This document shows, piece after piece, positions 19,383-28,153 of a stretch of DNA of 64,000 nucleotides. Each line of letters starts with the position of its first letter. Within the stretch, counting starts at the first letter, position 1. The stretch comes from Dokdonella_A ginsengisoli (GTDB taxonomy: Bacteria; Pseudomonadota; Gammaproteobacteria; Xanthomonadales; Rhodanobacteraceae). Under the pieces are notes generated by a model, which worked only from the letters and a program-made list of their open reading frames with translations, was not told the DNA's origin and did not search any database. Made by a program: the position numbers and the translations under genes. Location: positions 1 through 64,000 of the forward strand of contig NZ_JBHSHD010000015.1 of assembly GCF_042652785.1 (NCBI RefSeq), in the 5' to 3' direction.

Positions 19383-20649
19383 AGTTCAATGCCACACGCT
19401 GCGCACCGTTGAACTGGTCGGTGCCGGAGATCACGATGCGGTCGCCTTCCTTCACGCCGGAGACGATCTCCACCGCGTTCAGGCTGGTCGCGCCGACCTG
19501 GATCGTGGTGCGCTCGGCCATGCCGCCGCGCACCACGTAGGCGACGCGGCCGGCGCCGGTGTCGACGAACGGGCCGCGCTCGACCATCAGCACGTCCGGG
19601 TGTTCGTCCATCAGGATGCGCGTGGTCAGGCGCTGGTTCTGGCGCAGGCCGTCAGGCTTCTTGTCGGCGAAGCGGATGCGGCCGGTGACCTGGCCGTCGA
19701 CGACCTCGGGCGAGATCGCGCTGACTTCGCCGGCGTACTTGCCGCTGGCGTCCTGGATCTCGGCGCCCATGCCGGGGCCCAGATCGTGCGCGAACACTTC
19801 CGGCACCTGCACCTCGATCTCGAACGCGCTCAGGTCGACCACGGTCAGCACGGCGGCGCTGGCGGCGACGTTGGCGCGCTGCTGCACCAGCAGCTGGCCG
19901 ACCTGGCCGTCGACCGGCGAGCGCATCTTCAGCTCGTCGACCTGGCGCGTCAGGTCCTCGACCAGCAGCTTCTGCCGGTCCAGCGCGAAGCGCTTGGTCT
20001 TCAACTCGAAGGCGAGCGTGTCGCGGTCCAGCTGCATGTTCTGCTGCGCGTTCGATTCACTCAGACGGGTCTTGGCCAGCGCGTCCTTCGCGCGCAGCAC
20101 TTCCATCTCCGGCTGCGCGCCGCGCTCGAACGCCTTGGTGTTGCGCTCCAGCTCGCGCTCGGCGGTCTGGCGGTCGATGACCGCCTGCTCGTAGGCCATC
20201 TTGGTCGCCGCCTCGAGCTTGCGGTTGGCGATCGTGGCGCGCTCCACCTCCAGGCCCAGGCTGTCGAGCGTGGCCTGCTCCTGCTTGAGCTTGTTGGTCA
20301 GCTCCGGCGAGTCGATCTCGGCCAGCACGTCGCCCTTCTTCACCTTGTCGCCGGCCTGGATGTCCAGCGTGACCGTGCCGGCGCTGCGCGCGTACAGGGT
20401 CGGGCTGATCGCCGCGACGACCTTGCCCTGCACCGAGACGTCGCGGGTGAGCGTGCCGCGCTTGACCTCGGCGATGCGCAGACGCGCCGAGCTGGCCGAG
20501 GAATCGGCCGACATCAGCCGCGCAGCGACCGGCAGCACGAGTGCGCCCGCGACGAGCACGGCCGCGGCGACGCCGCCCCAGACGAAAAGCTTCTTGCGGT
20601 TGCGCGGCGGCGCGATCTTGCGGTCCTGGGCGGAGGTGTCGCGGATCAT
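19381..20649 (-). CDS. HlyD/MacA-type periplasmic adaptor protein
   Basis: A 422-residue membrane-fusion protein: N-terminal membrane anchor (about 20-43, LFVWGGVAAAVLVAGALVLP), biotinyl-lipoyl half-motif (LTRDVSVQGKVVAA), long alpha-helical hairpin (about 95-225, rich in Glu, Arg and Lys), second lipoyl half (MRSPVDGQVGQLLVQQRANV), then beta-barrel and membrane-proximal domains (RGGMAERTTIQVGATSLNAVEI). It links the ABC permeases to an outer-membrane channel, which is not in this window. The start at 20649 is fixed by the sigma-54 promoter 37-53 bp upstream, which excludes the longer frame beginning at 20703. First gene of the cluster. Confidence 0.92.
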   Translation of the reverse strand: MIRDTSAQDRKIAPPRNRKKLFVWGGVAAAVLVAGALVLPVAARLMSADSSASSARLRIAEVKRGTLTRDVSVQGKVVAAISPTLYARSAGTVTLDIQAGDKVKKGDVLAEIDSPELTNKLKQEQATLDSLGLEVERATIANRKLEAATKMAYEQAVIDRQTAERELERNTKAFERGAQPEMEVLRAKDALAKTRLSESNAQQNMQLDRDTLAFELKTKRFALDRQKLLVEDLTRQVDELKMRSPVDGQVGQLLVQQRANVAASAAVLTVVDLSAFEIEVQVPEVFAHDLGPGMGAEIQDASGKYAGEVSAISPEVVDGQVTGRIRFADKKPDGLRQNQRLTTRILMDEHPDVLMVERGPFVDTGAGRVAYVVRGGMAERTTIQVGATSLNAVEIVSGVKEGDRIVISGTDQFNGAQRVALN

Positions 20650-20685
20650 GGGGGTTCGGCTTCCCTGGTAGTGGCTGACCCGTTG

Positions 20686-20702
20686 AAGCAACGAGCGTGC
20701 CA
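20686..20702 (-). promoter_or_regulatory. Sigma-54 promoter of the efflux cluster
   Basis: Minus-strand TGGCACG-CTCG-TTGCT matches the sigma-54 consensus TGGCACG-N4-TTGCW at every specified position. The predicted transcript start is near 20676, giving a leader of about 27 nt before the adaptor ATG. The same gene cluster encodes a sigma-54 activator. Confidence 0.85.
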
Positions 20703-20737
20703 CCCGATAACTTTCTGAAATCCAAGAAGATCACCCC

Positions 20738-20790
20738 GCGGACAGGAGCCGCGGACAGTGTCCGCAGCAGCCCCGGACAGGCGCCGGACA
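20738..20790. promoter_or_regulatory. Palindrome and half-sites upstream of the sigma-54 promoter
   Basis: A perfect palindrome GCGGACAGTGTCCGC (20751-20765) is flanked by further GGACA half-sites at 20738-20745 (GCGGACAG), 20775-20780 and 20784-20790. It lies 49 bp upstream of the -24 element, a usual distance for NtrC-family activator sites. Confidence 0.6.
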
Positions 20791-20827
20791 ACGGCGCCGG
20801 CGGCACGGCGGCGCCCGCCGCGCGAAA

Positions 20828-21463
20828 ATGACTGCGACCCAATCGCGCGCTGCCGCATCCGACCCGTTCGTGAGCGCCACCAGTTTCCAGATCGACGTCC
20901 CCCAGACCACGCTGGCGCGAGCGCGCCGCGGCGACCTGCGCGCGCTGGAGCAGATCTACCGCGCGTTCGAGCGGCCGGCCTACACGCTGGCGCTGCGCAT
21001 GCTCGGCAACGTCGACAGCGCGCGCGAGGTCGTGCACGACGCGATGCTGCATCTGCTCGAACGCATCGGCCAGTTCCGCGGCGACGCGCCGTTCTGGGGC
21101 TGGCTGCGCCAGATCGTCGTCAACGAGGCGCTGATGAGGCTGCGCCGCGAACGCGGCGTGAAGTTCGAGGCGCTGCCCGACGACGACGACGCGCCCAGCG
21201 CCGAGCCGGCGCCGTGGATGCTGGCCGACCTCAAGCACCTGGAACGCGCCATGGCACGCCTGCCGGCGCTGACGCGCAGCGTGCTGTGGCTGTACCACGT
21301 CGAGGAATACACGCATCAGGAGATCGCCGAGATGACCGGCAAGTCGGTGAGCTTCTCCAAGTCGCAGGTCGCGCGGGGCAGCGTGCGCCTGCGCGACCTG
21401 CTCGACCCCGCCCTGTCCGAAGCGAACCCGGAGGCCGCGCCATGCATGACCGCGACGGCATGA
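20828..21463 (+). CDS. ECF-type RNA polymerase sigma factor
   Basis: A 211-residue sigma-70 family factor with only regions 2 and 4. Region 2 spans about residues 28-95 (LEQIYRAFERPAYTLALRML, EVVHDAMLHLLERIGQFRG, FWGWLRQIVVNEALMRLRR). Region 4 spans about 135-190 (ARLPALTRSVLWLYHVEEYTHQEIAEMTG). About 20 extra residues precede region 2. It is followed, with a 22-base overlap, by a one-helix membrane protein that may be its anti-sigma partner, then a PDZ protein. The cognate promoters are not known. The 5' region is shared with the divergent efflux cluster. Confidence 0.88.
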   Translation: MTATQSRAAASDPFVSATSFQIDVPQTTLARARRGDLRALEQIYRAFERPAYTLALRMLGNVDSAREVVHDAMLHLLERIGQFRGDAPFWGWLRQIVVNEALMRLRRERGVKFEALPDDDDAPSAEPAPWMLADLKHLERAMARLPALTRSVLWLYHVEEYTHQEIAEMTGKSVSFSKSQVARGSVRLRDLLDPALSEANPEAAPCMTATA

Positions 21464-21966
21464 ATTCCCCCCTCTCCCTCGCCGACGCGCTGCGTGCGCT
21501 GCCGCAGGCGGAAGCGCAGCCGGACCTGTGGCCCGACCTCGCCCGCTCGCTGCGCGCGCGGCAGCGCCGTCCCTGGCGCTACGCCCTGCCCGCCGCGCTC
21601 GCCGCCGCCATCGCGCTGTTCGCGCTGGCGCCGCGGCTGACGACGACCGGCTCCGGCGCTCCCGCGACGCCGCCCGAAACGGCGACGCAGGCGGCGGCGA
21701 CGCCATCGGCGGCAAGCGAACTGTCCGCGCTGCACGAACGCTCGCAGGCGCTCGAACGCTGGATCGCGACGGCCACCGTCGCGCCGCTCGACAGCCGCGA
21801 CCTGATGGCCGCGGTCGAGGTCGAGGACCTGATCGGCCTGGTCGACGTGCAGCTCGGCGCCACGCGCGGCGACGCCGACGCGCTGCCGCTGTGGCGCCAG
21901 CGCGTCGCGCTGCTCGAAGACCTGGCCACCATCCGCGTCAACCGCTACGCGATCGCCGCGAACTAG
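21442..21966 (+). CDS. Single-pass membrane protein, candidate anti-sigma factor
   Basis: A 174-residue protein with a cytosolic N-terminus of about 40 residues (LADALRALPQAEAQPDLWPDLARSL), one membrane segment (about 45-65, YALPAALAAAIALFALAPRL) and a periplasmic part with an Ala/Thr/Pro stretch and two helices (about 95-165). Layout and position right after an ECF sigma gene, with overlapping frames, suggest an anti-sigma factor. No zinc-binding HxxxCxxC motif is present, so it is not the ZAS type. GGAGG lies upstream of the ATG at 21442. Confidence 0.6.
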   Translation: MHDRDGMNSPLSLADALRALPQAEAQPDLWPDLARSLRARQRRPWRYALPAALAAAIALFALAPRLTTTGSGAPATPPETATQAAATPSAASELSALHERSQALERWIATATVAPLDSRDLMAAVEVEDLIGLVDVQLGATRGDADALPLWRQRVALLEDLATIRVNRYAIAAN

Positions 21967-21993
21967 CGGCCCCTTTTCATGCGAGGAACACCG

Positions 21994-23109
21994 ATGAAGC
22001 GCACCCTCCTGCTCACCGCCCTGATGCTCTGCCTGGGCAGCGCGACGGCGGCCGAACCGGCTCCGGCCAGGGCCGACGACGACGCCGCGCGCGCCGAGAG
22101 CGATGCCCGCGCCGCCTCCGCCCGCGCCGAACTGGCCGAACTGCGCGCGCAGATGAAGGAACTCTCCGGCCGGATGTCCCGGCTCTCCACCGAACTGGGC
22201 GACGTCGGCCCGCGCGCCTACGCCTATCGCTACCTCGGCGATCCGGACCGCGCCGTGGTCGGCGTCGTGCTGAGCCCGGAACCGAAGGGCGCGCGCATCA
22301 GCGCGGTCACGCCGGACGGACCGGCCGCGCGCGCCGGGCTGCGCGACGGCGACGTCGTCGTGGCGATCGACGGCAAGCGCTTCGCCGACGCGGCGGCGCC
22401 GGAGGAAGGCCTGCGCGAGGCGCGCGAACTGCTCGGCGAACTCAAGGACGGCCAGGAAGTGCGCATCGCCTACGAGCGCGGCGGCAAGGCGCAGCCCGAG
22501 CTGAAGTTGAAGGCCGCGCGCCGCGAAGCCTACAACTGGCCGCAGGTGGTGGTCGGCGACGCCGAAGTGGTGCGCATGAAGGACCTGGAGAAAAGCGTGC
22601 GCGAGCAGGTCGAGCGCGCGCGCGAGGCGGCCGCATCGGTCGACTACGACCGCATCGGCGCCGACGTCGCGCGCGCCACCGCCGATGCGCAGGCGGCGAT
22701 GCGCCGCATCATGCCGTGGTGGGGCCTGAACCTGGTGCCGCTCAATCCGGAGCTGGGCCGCTACTTCGGCGCCGAGGAAGGCGCGCTGGTGCTGTCCGCA
22801 TCCGAAGGCTCGCCGTCCGGCCTGCGCGGCGGCGACGTGATCGTCGAGGTCGCCGGCGAGCGCGTGGACGATCCGGGCGACGCGCTGCGCGCGCTGCGCG
22901 ACCAGCCGGCCGGCAAGGACATTCCGTTCAAGGTGCTGCGCGAGCGCAAGACGCTGACGCTCAACGTCAAGGCGCCCGAGTACAAGTCGATCTTCAGCGC
23001 GATGCCGATGCCGCCGCTGCCGCCCGCTCCGCCGGCGCGGCCGCCGCGCACGCCGCCGACGCCTCCGCCCGCGCTGCCCGCGCCGAAGGCGCCGCCTGCG
23101 GAAACCTGA
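21994..23109 (+). CDS. Secreted PDZ-domain protein
   Basis: A 371-residue protein with a signal peptide (MKRTLLLTALMLCLGSATAA), a coiled-coil stretch (about 30-65), and two PDZ-like domains: VGVVLSPEPKGARISAVTPDGPAARAGLRDGDVVVAIDG (split motif around residues 85-125) and a second near 260-325 with PSGLRGGDVIVEVAGERVDD. A Pro-rich tail ends the protein. No protease triad is seen, so it is probably a periplasmic scaffold or sensor. GAGGAAC precedes the ATG at 21994. Third gene of the sigma/membrane protein operon, so it may take part in the stress signal or be a target. Confidence 0.8.
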   Translation: MKRTLLLTALMLCLGSATAAEPAPARADDDAARAESDARAASARAELAELRAQMKELSGRMSRLSTELGDVGPRAYAYRYLGDPDRAVVGVVLSPEPKGARISAVTPDGPAARAGLRDGDVVVAIDGKRFADAAAPEEGLREARELLGELKDGQEVRIAYERGGKAQPELKLKAARREAYNWPQVVVGDAEVVRMKDLEKSVREQVERAREAAASVDYDRIGADVARATADAQAAMRRIMPWWGLNLVPLNPELGRYFGAEEGALVLSASEGSPSGLRGGDVIVEVAGERVDDPGDALRALRDQPAGKDIPFKVLRERKTLTLNVKAPEYKSIFSAMPMPPLPPAPPARPPRTPPTPPPALPAPKAPPAET

Positions 23110-23116
23110 GCTCGCG

Positions 23117-25009
23117 TCACCCCGCCTCGAGCGCCTGCCAGCGCTCGTAGGCTGCGTCCAGTTCCGCCTGCAGCGCCGACAGCTCGTCGTTGGCGGCGAC
23201 GATCGCGGAACTGTCCTGGCCGTAGAACGCCGGCTCCTGCATCGCGGCGCCGAGTTCGGCGATGCGCGTTTCCAGGCGCTCGATGCGCAGCGGCAGTTCT
23301 TCCAGCTCGCGCGTTTCGCGGTAGCTCAGCTTGCGCTTTGCCGGCGCGGCCGCGGCCGGCGGCGCCTCGGCCTTCGCCGCCGTCGCAGGCGTCGCAGCCG
23401 CCGCCGCTGCGCGGGTGCGCGAAGCCTCGCTCTGCCGCAGCCAGTCGGTGTAGCCGCCGACGTATTCGCCCACGCGCCCCTCGCCTTCGAGCACCAGCGA
23501 GCTGGTCACCACGTTGTCGAGGAACTCGCGGTCGTGCGAGACCAGCAGCAAGGTGCCCTGGTAGCCGGCCAGCAGTTCCTCCAGCAGTTCCAGCGTCTCC
23601 ACGTCCAGATCGTTGGTCGGCTCGTCCATGACCAGCAGGTTCGACGGCCTGGCGAACAGCTTGGCCAGCAGCAGGCGGTTGCGCTCGCCGCCGGACAGCG
23701 CGGTGATCGGCGCACGCGCGCGCTCGGGCGAGAACAGGAAGTCCTGCAGGTAGCCCAGCGCGTGCTTGCGCGCACCGTTGATCGTGATGAACTCGGCGCC
23801 TTCGGACACGTTGTCCAGCGCGTTGCGGTCCTCGCGCAGGTGCGCGCGGTGCTGGTCGAAGTAGGCGATTTCCAGGTTGGTGCCGAGCCGCACCTCGCCG
23901 ACCTGCGGCGCGAGTTCGCCGAGCAGGAGCTTGAGCAGGGTGGTCTTGCCCGAGCCGTTCGGGCCGATCAGGCCGACGCGGTCGCCGCGCTGGATGGTGG
24001 TGGTCAGGCCGTCGACGATCGCCTGCGCGCCGTAGGCGAAGCGGACGTCGTCGACGTCGACGACGCGCCGTCCGGACGGCGCGGCGACCTCGGTCGCCAG
24101 CCTCGCGCGGCCGCCCAGTTCCCGGCGCTGCGAGCGTTCGCGGCGCATCGCCTCGAGCGCGCGCACGCGGCCCTCGTTGCGCGTGCGGCGGGCCTTGATG
24201 CCCTGCCGGATCCACACCTCTTCCTGCGCCAGCTTCTTGTCGAACAGCGCGTTCGCCTGCGCCTGCGCGTGCAGGCGCTCCTCGCGGCGGCGCAGGTAGT
24301 TGGCGTAGTCGCCCGGCCAGCTCGTCACCTGGCCGCGGTCGATCTCGACGATGCGCGTGGCCAGCGCGCGCAGAAAGCGGCGGTCGTGGGTGACGAAGAC
24401 CACGCTGCCGGCAAAATCGAGCAGCAGCTGCTCGAGCCAGGCGATCGCCTCGATGTCGAGGTGGTTGGTCGGCTCGTCGAGCAGGAGCAGGTCGGGTTCG
24501 AGCACCAGCGCGCGCGCCAGCAGCACGCGGCGCTTCATGCCGCCGGAGAGCGCGGAGAACTCGGCCGCCTCGTCCAGCTCCAGCCGTGCCAGCACGCGCG
24601 TCACGCGCTGGTCGAGATTCCAGCCGTCGCCGGCGTCGATGCGCGCCTGCACGCCGGCCATCGCCGCCGCGTTGCCGGGCTCGTCCAGATGGTGGGTGAG
24701 GCGATGGAACTCGGCCAGCAGCGCGCCGAGATCGCCGAGCGCGCCGGCGACGACGTCGAACACCGTGCCCTGCAGCGCGTGCGGCACCTCCTGCGTCAGC
24801 CGCGCGACGCGCGCGCCGGACTGCACGCGCACCTCGCCGTCGTCGGGGACGAGGTCGCCCGCGATCAGCTTCAGCAGCGTGGACTTGCCGGCGCCGTTGC
24901 GGCCGACGATGCACACGCGCTCGCGCGATTCGATCGTGAGGTCGACGTTTTCCAGCAGCAGGGGGCCGCCGACCGAGTAGTCGACGTTGGCGAGTTGGAC
25001 GAGGGACAT
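23117..25009 (-). CDS. uup: ABC-F family ATPase (Uup type)
   Basis: A 630-residue soluble protein with two ABC domains. The first has Walker A GRNGAGKST, signature LSGGMKRR and LLLDEPTNHLD. The second has GPNGSGKTT, LSGGERNR and LVMDEPTNDLD. An interdomain linker has Arg-rich helices, and a C-terminal Uup-type coiled coil (about 560-630) follows an Ala-rich spacer. ABC-F proteins act on ribosomes; Uup is also linked to transposon excision and DNA branch stability. No transmembrane segments. It ends 8 bp from the PDZ gene on the other strand (convergent). Confidence 0.93.
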   Translation of the reverse strand: MSLVQLANVDYSVGGPLLLENVDLTIESRERVCIVGRNGAGKSTLLKLIAGDLVPDDGEVRVQSGARVARLTQEVPHALQGTVFDVVAGALGDLGALLAEFHRLTHHLDEPGNAAAMAGVQARIDAGDGWNLDQRVTRVLARLELDEAAEFSALSGGMKRRVLLARALVLEPDLLLLDEPTNHLDIEAIAWLEQLLLDFAGSVVFVTHDRRFLRALATRIVEIDRGQVTSWPGDYANYLRRREERLHAQAQANALFDKKLAQEEVWIRQGIKARRTRNEGRVRALEAMRRERSQRRELGGRARLATEVAAPSGRRVVDVDDVRFAYGAQAIVDGLTTTIQRGDRVGLIGPNGSGKTTLLKLLLGELAPQVGEVRLGTNLEIAYFDQHRAHLREDRNALDNVSEGAEFITINGARKHALGYLQDFLFSPERARAPITALSGGERNRLLLAKLFARPSNLLVMDEPTNDLDVETLELLEELLAGYQGTLLLVSHDREFLDNVVTSSLVLEGEGRVGEYVGGYTDWLRQSEASRTRAAAAAATPATAAKAEAPPAAAAPAKRKLSYRETRELEELPLRIERLETRIAELGAAMQEPAFYGQDSSAIVAANDELSALQAELDAAYERWQALEAG

Positions 25010-25057
25010 GCGGCATCGGACGGCGGCGGGTCGCCTATTCTGCCGTGCGCGGCCTCC

Positions 25058-25984
25058 TCAGGACACCGCTTCGCGCCGCGTGCCCAGCCAGATGCCGAAC
25101 GCGACCAGGGCAAAACCCGGCAGCATCGGCAGCGCCAGGCGCTCGCCGAGCACGGCGTAGCCCATCACCGCGGTGATCGGCGGCACCAGGTAGAACAGTG
25201 CCGCGACGTCGGTCGCCGCGCCGCGCCGGATCAGCGCGAACAGCAGGGCGAAGCCGCCGACTGAATTGACCAGCGCGATCCAGCCGACCGCGCCGAGGTA
25301 GGTCGGACTCCAGTCGGATTGGAAACGCTCCACCAGCAGCGCCAGCGGCGCCATCGCCACCGCGGCGACGGCGTGCTGGACGGCGAGGCCGACGCGCAGG
25401 TCGATGGTCGAGGAATGGCGCTTCTGGTACAGCGTGCCGAGGCTGAGGCCGAGCAGCCCGAGCAGGCTGGCGAAGTAGCCGGCCGCGCTGCCCCCGGTGG
25501 TGTCCAGGCGGCCGCCCAGCACCATCAGCACGCCGACGAAGCCGAGCGCCAGCCCGCCCCACTGCCAGCGTCCCAGGCGCTGCCCGGCGAAGCTGGCGAA
25601 CAGCGCCGTCGCCAGCGGCACGGCGCCGATGAACAGCGCCGAGACGCCGGTCGACACGCCCAGCCGCAAGCCCTCGTAGACGCCGCCGAACGACAGCGCC
25701 AGCGACAGCACGCCGACCACCGCGCTGTGCGCCAGCGCGCGCCGGCCCGGCCAGGCCACGCGCGCCGCCAGCGCCAGCGCGGCAAAGATCGCCGCGGCGG
25801 CGGCGAAGCGCAGGAACAGCACGGTGAACGGCCCGCCGTGCAGCACGGCCAGCTTGCCGGCCGGGTAGCCCGAGCACCACAGCAGCAGGAATGCGGCCGC
25901 CATCGCGTGCGCGTGCAGCCCGCCCTGCGCTTTCGCTACCGCCGCCGGAGCGGCGACCGGCACTTTTGCGTTCGAACCATCCAT
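25058..25984 (-). CDS. EamA-type DMT transporter
   Basis: A 308-residue inner-membrane protein with about ten hydrophobic segments in two five-helix repeats (FLLLWCSGYPAGKLAVLHGG in the first; AVGWIALVNSVGGFALLFAL and VAALFYLVPPITAVMGYAVLGE in the second). This is the drug/metabolite exporter fold. The start MDGSNAKV at 25984 is preferred over an ATG 30 bases upstream; neither has a strong ribosome site. It is divergent from a LysR regulator 110 bp away, which likely controls it. Substrate is unknown; relatives export amino acids or metabolites. Confidence 0.88.
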   Translation of the reverse strand: MDGSNAKVPVAAPAAVAKAQGGLHAHAMAAAFLLLWCSGYPAGKLAVLHGGPFTVLFLRFAAAAAIFAALALAARVAWPGRRALAHSAVVGVLSLALSFGGVYEGLRLGVSTGVSALFIGAVPLATALFASFAGQRLGRWQWGGLALGFVGVLMVLGGRLDTTGGSAAGYFASLLGLLGLSLGTLYQKRHSSTIDLRVGLAVQHAVAAVAMAPLALLVERFQSDWSPTYLGAVGWIALVNSVGGFALLFALIRRGAATDVAALFYLVPPITAVMGYAVLGERLALPMLPGFALVAFGIWLGTRREAVS

Positions 25985-26094
25985 GCGTCGACTCCGCCCG
26001 GTCGGGCATCGCATCCGAAGGGTGCAAGCCTAGGCGCGGCGGCGATCGCGATAAACTCGACCCCGGTCAAGTCATCTTTGCGGAGAACGCAACA

Positions 26095-27039
26095 ATGATC
26101 CAGATGCGGCTGAACGAGATCGCCGCCTTCGTCGAGGTCGGACGCCGGCTCAGCTTCGTGCGCGCGGCCGAGCAGCTCGACGTGCACGTCTCGGCGGTCA
26201 GCCGCGCGGTGAACGCGCTGGAAGGCCGCCTCGGCGTGCGCCTGCTGCAGCGGACCACGCGGCGGGTCGGCCTGACCGAGGCCGGACGCGCGCACTTCCT
26301 GCGCTGCGAGGCGGTGCTGGCCGAGCTGCAGGAGGCCGAGTCGGCGGCCAGCGCGCTCGGCGGCGCCCTGCGCGGCACGCTGCGCGTGAGCGCCGGCAGC
26401 GGCCTGGGCCTGACCCACCTGACGCCGCTGCTGCCGCGCTTCCTCGAACGCCATCCGCAGCTGGACCTGGACCTGCACCTGTCCAACCGCAACGTCGACC
26501 TGGTCGAGGAAGGCTTCGACCTCGCCATCCGCATCGGCGCCCTGTCCGACTCGCGCCTGGTCGCGCGCCGCCTCGGCGACAGCCGCCGCCTGCTGGTCGC
26601 CGCGCCCGCCTATCTCGACGCGCAAGGCACGCCGCGGCGTCCGGACGATCTCGCCGCGCACGCCGCCCTGGTGCTCGAAGTCGGCACGATGACCTCGCGC
26701 TGGGTGCTGCAGCGGCGCGGCGCGGATGCCACCGTGCGCGTGCGCACGCGCCTGCGCTCCAACCACGCGCTGGCCCTGCTCGACGCCTGCCGCGCCGGCG
26801 TCGGCATCGCCCTGCTGCCGCAGTTCATCGTCGGCGCCGACCTCGAGGCCGGGCGGCTGGTGCGCGTGCTGCCGAGCTGGACCGCGGCCGAACAGGGCAT
26901 CTTCGCGATCTACCCCGGCAACCGCTTCATCCCGGCCAAGGTGCGCGCCTTCGTCGATTTCGTCGAGGAGATCCTGCGCCCGGTCGCGCAGGCGCCGGCC
27001 GCCGGCGCGAAGAAGCGCCGCGCGCCGCGCCGGACCTAG
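26095..27039 (+). CDS. LysR family transcriptional regulator
   Basis: A 314-residue regulator of standard length: winged helix-turn-helix at about 4-62 (MRLNEIAAFVEVGRRLSFVR, VSAVSRAVNALEGRLGVRLL, RTTRRVGLTEAG) and a two-lobe effector domain (about 90-295) typical of the DmlR/CrgA group (DLVEEGFDLAIRIGALSDSR). A Lys/Arg-rich tail follows. GGAGAAC lies 9 nt before the ATG. The divergent DMT exporter gene is the likely target. It overlaps dusA tail-to-tail by 4 bases. Confidence 0.9.
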   Translation: MIQMRLNEIAAFVEVGRRLSFVRAAEQLDVHVSAVSRAVNALEGRLGVRLLQRTTRRVGLTEAGRAHFLRCEAVLAELQEAESAASALGGALRGTLRVSAGSGLGLTHLTPLLPRFLERHPQLDLDLHLSNRNVDLVEEGFDLAIRIGALSDSRLVARRLGDSRRLLVAAPAYLDAQGTPRRPDDLAAHAALVLEVGTMTSRWVLQRRGADATVRVRTRLRSNHALALLDACRAGVGIALLPQFIVGADLEAGRLVRVLPSWTAAEQGIFAIYPGNRFIPAKVRAFVDFVEEILRPVAQAPAAGAKKRRAPRRT

Positions 27040-28094
27040 GCGGCGCGCGCGCGCCGCTCGCCGCTGCGCGCATCGATCGCGCGCTCGACCACGTCCCAGC
27101 CCGCGTGGGCGCGATGCGCCTCCTCGCTGAGCACGCGGCGGAACGCGCGCGCGCCCGGCAGGCCCTGGTACAGGCCCAGCACATGCCGGCTGATGTGCTG
27201 CAGGCGGTCGCCGCGCGCCAGATGCGCCTCGACGTAAGGGCGCAGGCGCCGCAGCACGTCGTCGCGATCCGGCAGCGGCGTGCCGAACAGCGCGTGTTCG
27301 AGTTCGGCGAGGCGATACGGCTCGTGGTACGCGGTGCGGCCGAGCATCACGCCGTCGACGTGGCGCAGGTGCTCGTGCACCTGCGAAACCTGCGCGATGC
27401 CGCCGTTGATGACCACGCTCAGCTGCGGATGCTCGCGCTTCAGGCGGTACACGCGCTCGTAGTTCAGCGGCGGCACCTCGCGGTTCTCCTTCGGCGACAG
27501 GCCCTGCAGCCACGCCTTGCGCGCGTGCACGACGAAGGTGTCGCAGCCCACCGCGTGCACGCGGTCGACGAAGTCCGCCAGCGCGGTGTACTCGTCCTGC
27601 TCGTCCACGCCGATGCGGCACTTCACCGTGACCGGAACGTGCCTTTCGGAACCGGACACCGCCGCGCGCATCGCCGCCACGCACTCGGCCACCAGCGCCG
27701 GCTCGCGCATCAGACAGGCGCCGAAACGCCCGGACTGCACGCGGTCCGACGGACAGCCGACGTTGAGGTTGATCTCGTCGTAGCCCAGCCCGGCGCCGAT
27801 GCGCGCCGCCTGCGCCAGCTCGGCCGGCTCGGAACCGCCCAGCTGCAGCGCCACCGGATGCTCGCTCGCGTCGAAGCCCAGCAGCCGCTCGCGATCGCCG
27901 TGAATCACCGCCGGCGCGGTGACCATCTCCGTGTAAAGCCGCGCATTGGGCGCGAGCAGGCGATGGAAATACCGGCAGTGGCGGTCGGTCCAGTCCATCA
28001 TCGGCGCGACGGAGAAAATTTTATCGCTGTATATCAATCGCTTATCTCGAACAATCGGCAACGTGGACAGCCCCGGGAACACGCTCGCGTGCAC
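27036..28094 (-). CDS. dusA: tRNA-dihydrouridine synthase A
   Basis: A 352-residue (with the GTG start used here) FMN enzyme reducing U20/U20a of tRNA. Motifs: FSVAPMMDWTDRHCRYF (27-43) around the flavin site, EMVTAPAVIHGD, NLNVGCPSDRVQSGRFGACL with the catalytic Cys in GCPS, and VVINGGIAQ with MLGRTAY for the flavin phosphate. The first 26 residues differ from usual DusA N-termini and are encoded by more A/T-rich DNA, as seen where an element integrated into the 5' end of dusA and supplied a new start. The true start is therefore uncertain. It would be a monocistronic housekeeping gene. Confidence 0.93.
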   Translation of the reverse strand: MHASVFPGLSTLPIVRDKRLIYSDKIFSVAPMMDWTDRHCRYFHRLLAPNARLYTEMVTAPAVIHGDRERLLGFDASEHPVALQLGGSEPAELAQAARIGAGLGYDEINLNVGCPSDRVQSGRFGACLMREPALVAECVAAMRAAVSGSERHVPVTVKCRIGVDEQDEYTALADFVDRVHAVGCDTFVVHARKAWLQGLSPKENREVPPLNYERVYRLKREHPQLSVVINGGIAQVSQVHEHLRHVDGVMLGRTAYHEPYRLAELEHALFGTPLPDRDDVLRRLRPYVEAHLARGDRLQHISRHVLGLYQGLPGARAFRRVLSEEAHRAHAGWDVVERAIDARSGERRARAA

Positions 28095-28139
28095 TGGTTT
28101 TCGCCCGATTTCGCCCAGCTACGACGGTCCAGTGCACGC
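28087..28139. repeat. Inverted repeat upstream of dusA, candidate attachment region
   Basis: A perfect 11-bp inverted repeat, GCGTGCACTGG (28087-28097) and CCAGTGCACGC (28129-28139), surrounds two TTCGCCC direct repeats. It lies between the dusA start and an integrase remnant, so it may belong to an old attachment or excision site. No matching copy was found downstream by eye. Confidence 0.45.
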
Positions 28140-28153
28140 ATAGCGCACACGAC

